Shown piece by piece: positions 58,863 through 64,000 of a DNA stretch of 64,000 nucleotides. This stretch comes from Syngnathus acus (lineage: Eukaryota; Chordata; Actinopteri; Syngnathiformes; Syngnathidae). The position numbers and the translations under genes are program-made. The notes under the pieces were generated by a model. It searched no databases. It saw nothing but the letters and a program-made list of their open reading frames with translations, and was not told the DNA's origin. Where the stretch lies: assembly GCF_901709675.1 (NCBI RefSeq), contig NC_051090.1, positions 237,501 through 301,500 of the forward strand. The letters are read 5' to 3'. Each line of letters begins with the position of its first letter. The stretch's first letter is position 1.

Positions 58863-59220
58863 AAGTGTCCAAAAAAAGGCCCACGGTTACATCCACTCTT
58901 GGGTTTCCAATATTTTTGGTAATCACTCGTCAATTGGATGCGATTTAGTTGTTGCCATCACGGAATGCATGATTATGAAAGTTAACAAATGACACGCCTT
59001 GACTGAGCTGAACGTTATTACAGCTTGAGCTTTAAGAAGCGATTACTCCAGATTGCATCTTCCATAATGTCATTTACCTCACTCATGTCACTCTTCCCGA
59101 GTTGGTCGGATCCATCCATTGCAGACGGAACGGTGGCAAAGTTTAGATAGAGACTTCAATGCTCCGAAATTGAAAATGGGCTGACGAAAACTCTTCGAGC
59201 TCAGTGATTTTGTTCGATCG
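58863..59220. other. Intergenic, slc25a24-tmem69 convergent 3' ends
   Basis: No gene or repeat recognised in this short interval. Confidence 0.5.
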
Positions 59221-59226
59221 TTTATT
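59221..59226 (-). terminator. Candidate tmem69 polyadenylation signal
   Basis: AATAAA on the minus strand about 100 bases past the end of tmem69 coding sequence. Confidence 0.5.
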
Positions 59227-59327
59227 TCATTCGTTGATTTGATCGATTGAATTTCAAATGCACCGTATGTTCACATTGGAGTGCCATTTCTCTTTGACTC
59301 GACAACGACCAACCTTTTGCACAACTC

Positions 59328-60253
59328 TCACGCGACGAGACTGTTTCTCACTCTGAAAAAAGCTTTTCTCCGGGTACATTCCATGTGCAACGAGTGTGCC
59401 CATGAGGGAAAAAAAAACGCCACGACGCTCAAGACGGCGCGCAGGGCTTTAAACCAGCTCGGGTAAGTGGGCAGCAGAGACAGATCGTAGTGAAGGGAGA
59501 TTCCCAGCGCCATAATAGCCATAGTCATTGCAGGAACAATGCTCTCAGCCAGGAGCATGGTAACCCAGGCCAAGAGGGAAGGAACCACACTGTTGCTCAA
59601 GTTGAGCCAGTCGGCTTTGGCCGGGCTGCCCTCGGGGAGGGCGTAGCCCCAGCGAGCGCCGCCCAGGAAAGAAGAAACGATTGGAGACGCTGTAGGCCAA
59701 CTGAGCGTAGGCAAGTCGGGAATGTAACTTTCAGTCACGCCCATGACGAGAGGAGGGGCAACAAAGGGGATCAGTCCCGCAAAAGCCTAGCCACAGAGCC
59801 GCTTTGGGGCTCTTCCACAAGTCCTTCATGTCATAGCGCAGCAGGTCCAGCTCTCTAGGAGGAGCTTCGGGCTGGCTGTCGCTTCTTCAGCCTCACAAAC
59901 CGATGAGTGGAAGTATCCTTTCCTGGCCGGGAAAAGCCAACTGCATGAAATGGTGTCCTCGAGGAAAGCGCAAAACTCACCAGGACAAGATTTGTCCCGG
60001 AAAGTCCAGACCGTGCTAAGGAGGCCAGGCTGGCACGTTGATGGCCTGATCCAGCATCGGTAACTTGAGAAGTGACGATGGCCAACATTGTGGTGGGCGG
60101 CCAGCCACGTGCGACAGCTGAGAAAAGATATCCAGTGTCAACATTTGACTTACATTTCAATGACTTCACCGTGGTCATAAACAAAGACGTGTTATTACAA
60201 ATACCTACCTTCTGGGCAGTGAGGGTGCTTTTTCTAAACCAAACAGAGAGCAT
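59328..60253 (-). CDS. tmem69: tmem69, multi-pass membrane protein; frame broken by indels
   Basis: Family protein of unknown biochemical function, predicted mitochondrial and multi-pass. Exon 1 is 60209-60253 (MLSVWFRKSTLTAQK). The main exon lies below about 59,990 and encodes the conserved FLGGARWGYALPEGSPAKAD, then WLNLSNSVVPSLLAWV, MAIMALGISLHYDL and LLPTYPSWFKALR, matching human TMEM69 in order. Upstream, the segment equivalent to GLIPFVAPPLVM is split over frames: an extra T after GGCTTT, a missing G before CCTACGCTCAG and an extra A near TCCAATC. An A/T homopolymer run near 59,410 probably shifts the C-terminal frame. The exact stop is therefore uncertain. Human TMEM69 lies near NASP on 1p34, consistent with the chromosome 1p flavour of this window. 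Confidence 0.85.
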
Positions 60254-61110
60254 CTAGAGAAAGATGTACACAGATTCACTCATTGGGTTGAATATGCACA
60301 ATTTAGCTCATATAAAAATATATGAATGCAAAAAGATAATTCAGAAATAAATGAGATTAAAAGTATTAAAGACTAAGACTAAATAAGATGGTATGTCAAA
60401 AGATTGATATATTCTCAATTTGCATCTTTTTTTTTTTATCAAGTTGACGTCCGGACTTTAAGCAAATTTAAAACAAATCCTGCGTTTTCTAAACGACTTG
60501 ACAGGACACAATGGCGCATTTTCATCCGTTCTGAATTGGTTAATACAAAGTTAAAACTGTACTAGAATTAAGAATCACACAATTACCTCTGACAGAGACA
60601 AGAATCGGCATATTATGACAACCATCAAGGGTGCTAGGTTTTGGTGACACGAACACGCCCGCCGTCAAAAACGTCCGTGTCAAACAGGTTGTTGAAAACA
60701 AAGTTCCGCCCAAAATAACGAAGAAAAAGGACAGACACCTACGAAGATGTATTAATTCAGATTTTTGTAGAAAATATGATTTTTTGCTTTGGTATGAGCT
60801 ATTTTGCTCACATTTTGAAGTAGTAAAAAAAAAAAAAAAAGTAAACATTTCTTGATAAACCTGGATCAAAATATTCTGCCTACTTATCCATTTTTCATTC
60901 CCTATGTCACAAAGGTATTACTCCCCTCCTCATTTGAATATGAACCGATGCAAATATTTCATGTTAAATATTTATTTAGTGCAAATTACTTTGGAAGCAA
61001 GACCACAAAGGATGATCAAAACATGACCAAAAGAGAGCACCAGGGAACAGTCCATACCAAGTTTCCTCGAGGAAATCATTATGTAGGTCACTCTGTTTGG
61101 TTATTGTGAC
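60254..61110. other. Intergenic, tmem69 5' flank and tm4sf4-like 3' flank
   Basis: AT-rich, with short poly-A/T runs (60,428-60,439 and 60,825-60,840). No gene, RNA or repeat family recognised. Confidence 0.5.
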
Positions 61111-61736
61111 AAAAATGCTTTATTCAGTGTTTGAAAATATCCGTGATATTGCAATAATTCCAATAGACAGCATAAGTGAATCTAAAAACACACATTATCA
61201 GTCCAACCTCTGTCATTTTACCAGTGTTTTGTCGTGTACATTACACTGTAATCAAGTTGCTCTTTTTGTCAAAATCCTCTTTCTAAAATAGAATACAGAA
61301 AAAAAACGCTGCCAAAAGGTGAGGTGATCTCAGCTGACGAGTGATGCTCACACAGCTCCATCATTCTGAAATACATGATGAAATACACAATAAATAAATC
61401 GATAAATAAAAAAACAAACGTCTCGAGAAGAAAACACACAGTGCTGTTATCCAGATGAAGTACGTATGTGAATAGTAATGAAATGGTGTACTAGAAATCT
61501 TACAATACTCTCAAACATAGGAATTGTCTGGTGCAGAGTGGCCCAAGTGTGGTCTTTGAAAGACCTTACTCTTCCTGTTTCAGAAGTTTCCCTCCCTCCC
61601 TCCCTCCCACCTGATTGGCACGATCAGGATGTTCGACAGGCTTCCGAAAAGCTTGCAGATGAGCTGCTCATTTCACTCAGGCTGAATAGGGCTTGTCCAG
61701 GACCAGACTGGGCCACCTCTGCTCCAGTGTACTATA

Positions 61737-62870
61737 TTACAAGGGATTTACCCCAGCACAGCATCCACAGCAGTCCCCGCACAGGGCTCCAACAGCCCGT
61801 TTATCACCTGCACGGCACACAGGGCCATCTGGATTAAAGCCATGAGCAGCAGAACACAGAACAGCCACAGATGCCATGACACCACACCAACTGGCTCCAA
61901 ACAGGTTGACCACATGCTTGAGTTGCTCAGATAATCACTGCAGATGAGAAAAGAAGAAAAGGAGATGCATCCAATGTCATCTGGGTTGTGGATGACATTC
62001 ATACGTACATGTCTATGTTGTAATATGCGCTTTCACACTCAATTGTGAACTTCATATGCTTTCGTCCTACCCGTCGCTGAAGGGATACGTCCACGCTCGC
62101 GTGCTGTTGAGTAGAGCCAGACATTGGGGTCCGCGGTTTACGGCCACGGCCGAAACGATGACCGAGTAAGCGGCTCCTACGACACCGACGGCCGCAAACA
62201 GGATGGAACTCAACATCTACCAGGAGAGGTACGGGGAGAACGGCCATTGGACTTTTCCAGAATCACTACCACTATATGTCTACGTATGGATGAAAACGGA
62301 GACATGAAACACCACACCGCAAACCTCCTCCCGCAACTTTCATTGCCACAGCAACCGCAGGCAGTCCTTGTTCTTCAGACCGAGGAAGACCAGGGCTGGG
62401 AAAATCATCTGCCGTCAATCCAAAAAAATAAATAAAAAAAAAGACACATTTGAGTCGTTTAGATGCAAACAACCAAGTATTCACCATGAGAAATGTCGTG
62501 TTTCTGCACAAGAGACTAAAGGGAAAAAATATATATATATAGTATGTTTTCAGCAAGGACTATTGGACATAACCAAATGAAACCCTGAATACAGACAATA
62601 TCCATCAGTCACATAAATGAATGGTGAGAAAAGCCGAAGCTCAATTGTCACGTAAACTGTACGATGTGAGTGGATCGGCGTCAAGAAAAGAAACTTACCA
62701 AAATGCCGGAGCCAAAAATTCCTCCAAAGTACCATACCTCTTCAGTGATGTGCTCCCTTTCTACAATCTTTCCACCAGGGAAGAAGAGAAGGATGTTGCA
62801 CAGCACACACACAATTGCCAGGGGCTAGCAGCGTGATCCCCAGACACTTGGCAAGCCCCCCGGAGCACAT
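61737..62870 (-). CDS. tm4sf4-like, L6-family four-transmembrane protein
   Basis: Plasma-membrane protein of the transmembrane-4 L6 family. Exons: 62699-62870 (ATG 62870), 62318-62408, 62071-62216, about 61737-61938. Exon 1 begins MCSGGLAKCLGITLL, then the first membrane segment and loop (EEVWYFGGIFGSGIL). Exon 2 has FPALVFLGLKNKDC and CCGNESCGRRFA, exon 3 LSSILFAAVGVVGAAYSV (TM3) and VNRGPQC, and exon 4 IQMALCAVQVINGLL (TM4) with a Cys-rich tail. The order, intron phases and CCGNExCGxRFA motif match TM4SF4 best. One extra base in exon 1 (CTAGCCCC), one in exon 2 (GCCTGC) and one missing G in exon 4 (TTGGAGCC) break the frame. The stop at 61,737 assumes the corrected frame; uncorrected, it falls about 12 bases earlier. 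Confidence 0.87.
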
Positions 62871-63066
62871 TGTCGTCGTCCTCGTCGTGGCGGATTACCA
62901 AACCAAATTTCAAGTGAACCTTCACTTGAAACAACGTTCAAACTGTTGTACAAGAGCAACCAGATTGGGGGAAAAAAGGGCAAATCTAGCAGTTTTTGCA
63001 GCTTTTCAAATGACATCTGTCACCATGTAGACTACAAGACAGGATGGAGGATGCGAGAGCTCAGCC

Positions 63067-63094
63067 TTTATAGTAGGTCCCCCGTGCCCCGCCC
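63067..63094 (-). promoter_or_regulatory. Core promoter of the tm4sf4-like gene: TATA box and GC box
   Basis: On the minus strand TATAAA (reverse complement at 63,067-63,072) lies about 200 bases upstream of the ATG, with a GC box GGGCGGGGC at 63,086-63,094 about 14 bases further upstream. The spacing predicts a start site near 63,040 and a 5' UTR of about 170 bases. Confidence 0.6.
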
Positions 63095-63205
63095 GCCTAG
63101 CTTTTTTGGTGACCTCACATTTTTACAAGTGCAGGCTCAATAAAGCAAACAGGCGTGCATTCACTGGCTGCTGCTTTCATGCAAAAACACACTGAGGCAG
63201 GGCGC

Positions 63206-63254
<49 letters not shown>

Positions 63255-64000
63255 TGTGTATAGAGAAACCCAAGTGAAGATACTGGGTTAATGTTTCTAC
63301 CATTTGTTTTTGGGTTCGGTTAGGACGGACAAAGACATTTGATCGATGACAGCAGAGCTAGCTTTGGTGAGTCACCAAAAGATAAAATGACATCTGTCTG
63401 GCCTATCAATACGATATGGACTATTATCAAGCCTATTGATTCAAGTGAGACGTCCAGGTCTTGTATTAAACCTTTAACACAATACATCATCGCTTTTGCA
63501 ACTATGTGGAATAATTAGCAAATTTGATTCTTCTTTGTGTGGCCCATGTTGTGAGGATGTCTGAGTGTATGCTAATATATAATAGTATATATATATTATA
63601 TATATATATATATATAAACATGTTATATATATATTTTTATATATTTGTTCATGAAAAATGGTTCTGTGGAACTACACACAAATTTATAGTCCTAGTTATA
63701 TGACATTGCTTCATGCTGCAAATGATCTGGCTATCATAGCGCATACTCTGAGTAAAAGCAATCTTTCTTCTTCTGGCTGCTGGACAATGAAAATGAACAA
63801 AAATCTCCTATTGTTTCGACAACCAATTAATAGTGATGTGCTGATCTGCTGTCTGTGTGTTTGTGTGTAAACTGGCGTCCATGTCGTCTGTAGCAAGTTT
63901 TTGGTCTTTGCCACACAGACATGACAGGTTACATGTCACCATCCAGCCATTATCAGTGAGCAAGGGCCTAAGAATGTATGAGATCAGACAAGTTTGTCAT
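63095..64000. other. Intergenic right end of window
   Basis: No gene recognised. Holds a (GT)n array at 63,209-63,260 and an (AT)n tract at 63,575-63,645. Confidence 0.5.
63209..63260. repeat. (GT)n microsatellite
   Basis: About 25 GT units with one GG interruption. Confidence 0.95.

Overview
This is eukaryotic, vertebrate nuclear DNA, most likely from a ray-finned (percomorph-type) teleost with a compact genome. The evidence is multi-exon genes with GT-AG introns, conserved vertebrate protein families, a tRNA-derived SINE, hAT and LINE remnants, and very many long microsatellites. gpc5, which spans more than a megabase in human, occupies about 9.3 kb here. The species cannot be named from the sequence.

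Layout. 1-8,698 (-): 19 exons of lrrc7 (densin), from the start codon to an exon that runs off the left edge. 8.7-22.0 kb: no convincing coding exon; microsatellites, a LINE fragment and a possible lrrc7 5' UTR exon. 22,444-27,104 (-): nasp, a histone chaperone. 27,588-27,660 (+): tRNA-Met(CAT). 28,271-37,542 (+): a complete 11-exon glypican, gpc5. 41,103-41,298 (+): first exon of a second glypican, best read as gpc6, so the gpc5-gpc6 tandem is kept. 43,142-43,341: exactly 200 N.

The main feature lies right of the gap. From the gap to about 54.22 kb the sequence is one palindrome of about 10.9 kb, centred near 48,736 in an (AT)n tract. Each arm holds the 5' two thirds of eeig2 (fam102b), a tRNA-derived SINE and the first coding exon of slc25a24. 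The right arm (eeig2 on -, slc25a24 on +, head to head) continues into the remaining slc25a24 exons to 58,400, so it is in the natural order. The left arm dead-ends at the gap, carries more broken codons, and both eeig2 copies stop at the palindrome centre without their 3' exons. The arms carry different single-base indels, and together they give a clean reading frame. I read this as a fold-back (chimeric) contig end; a very young real inverted duplication is the alternative.

Right of the palindrome, slc25a24 (+), tmem69 (-) and a tm4sf4-like gene (-) all have well-preserved splice sites and domains, but are interrupted by isolated 1-2 base indels. The left contig is much cleaner: gpc5 is intact over 11 exons, with only a few suspected indels in lrrc7 and nasp. 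This points to poorer base accuracy right of the gap, not to gene decay.

The genes do not form one pathway. lrrc7 is a postsynaptic scaffold, nasp is nuclear, the glypicans are cell-surface heparan sulfate proteoglycans, slc25a24 is a Ca2+-regulated mitochondrial ATP-Mg/Pi carrier, and eeig2, tmem69 and tm4sf4-like are less well understood. I found no CRISPR array, operon, viral gene or other novel multi-gene system.
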